From Chloroflexota bacterium (GTDB lineage Bacteria > Chloroflexota > UBA6077): DNA of 5,359 nucleotides. Numbering within the stretch: the first letter of the stretch is position 1; every line of letters begins with the position of its first letter. The notes beneath the pieces are model-generated. The model was not told the DNA's origin, did not search any database, and saw nothing but the letters and a program-made list of their open reading frames with translations. The stretch is taken from positions 1 to 5,359 of the forward strand of contig JAJYKO010000473.1 in assembly GCA_021788565.1 (NCBI GenBank). The letters run 5' to 3'. Below, piece after piece: positions 4,821 through 5,359 of this stretch. Made by a program: the position numbers and the translations under genes.

Positions 4821-5359
4821 CGCGAACTCGCCAGGGACGAACCGAGGCCAGCCGAAATGACGAAAGCTTCGACTGACCTTATACGCCTACCGCCTCGCGA
4901 GCTCGCTGAACGAAAACGGCCTACCTATGCCATTGCGCGGACCATCCATGGAGGCGTGACCGCCCGCGCGTGCATTGCGTGTGACGGCAGTTGCCGCCAC
5001 GGCGGTCGCTCGGTCGTAGAGCAGCGGGGACAATTGCGATGCAGTGAGCAACGCATCTCCCGTCATCGGAGATATCCTTCGCCGCTGCCGAGGATGAGAG
5101 GTCCAACCGGCCGTCACAGCGCATCTGTCATAATAACAACCTGACACCGCGCAGTCACAACAGATTTGTAACCCTATCCAGAGCGGCCAACGGCGGGCAG
5201 GAGTCGGGCCGGTGGAGCGACCGATCACCCGGCTGAACTGGTTCCACTGCGTGGTGGCCTGACGAAACGTGGTCTCCGGGGTCTCGGTAGATGCGCGAGG
5301 GGCTGGTCGCAGGCGCTATGCTGCGCTCCGTACCTTGTTGCCTCGGGACCGCAGCCTCT
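4821..5359. other. Right end, no supported gene
   Basis: Open frames exist on both strands, for example 4857-5144 plus and 4887-5228 minus. They are rich in Arg, Cys and Ser, lack ribosome sites and match no family I recognise. A short dyad ATCTCC/GGAGAT lies at 5055-5060/5068-5073. I see no RNA gene, repeat or terminator here. Confidence 0.4.

Noticed and set aside
4857..5144. 95-codon plus-strand frame and the overlapping minus-strand frame 4887-5228
   Set aside because: Both are rich in Arg, Ser and Cys, lack ribosome sites and resemble chance open frames in GC-rich DNA.
1..5359. CRISPR array or transposase-bearing insertion sequence
   Set aside because: No spaced short repeats and no DDE, HUH or serine recombinase motifs in any frame that I could read.

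Overview
The window looks like bacterial chromosome of moderately high GC from an environmental lineage. There is no rRNA or other strong taxonomic marker. The HsdR-N/RAMA protein, the DUF3303 protein and a GCGGCTACAA-type palindromic repeat would fit Chloroflexota or a similar phylum, but that placement is only a guess.

The central observation is a perfect 60-bp direct repeat at 181-240 and 3784-3843. The right copy is the 3' part (about nt 17 to the encoded CCA) of an intact tRNA-Pro(UGG) on the minus strand. The left copy is the same 3' part without a usable 5' half. This is the usual signature of a DNA element integrated into the 3' end of a tRNA gene, with attL and attR about 3.6 kb apart. 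No integrase gene is visible between the repeats.

Layout, left to right. 1-180 is probable flanking chromosome with no clear gene. 181-240 is the distal att copy. 241-1267 is a gene-poor kilobase holding a structured inverted-repeat element (803-894). 1268-2353 (+) encodes a stand-alone PD-(D/E)XK nuclease of the type I restriction HsdR-N kind, fused to a C-terminal RAMA domain. 2354-2541 is intergenic with one possible micro-ORF. 2542-2593 is a perfect 24-bp hairpin between convergent genes. 2590-3513 (-) encodes an EamA/DMT family permease with a TTG start. 3514-3783 is intergenic with two hairpins. 3784-3859 (-) is tRNA-Pro with an extended -10 promoter at 3932-3940. 4000-4034 is a rho-independent terminator, serving a small DUF3303 gene (4087-4359, -). 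4548-4769 (-) is an unrecognised small gene, and 4821-5359 has no supportable gene.

Taken together, the 3.6-kb segment looks like a minimal genomic island whose cargo is a candidate DNA-modification-sensing restriction nuclease plus a metabolite exporter. It is either decayed or mobilised in trans by an integrase encoded elsewhere. An assembly join at the 60-bp repeat must be excluded before this is relied on.
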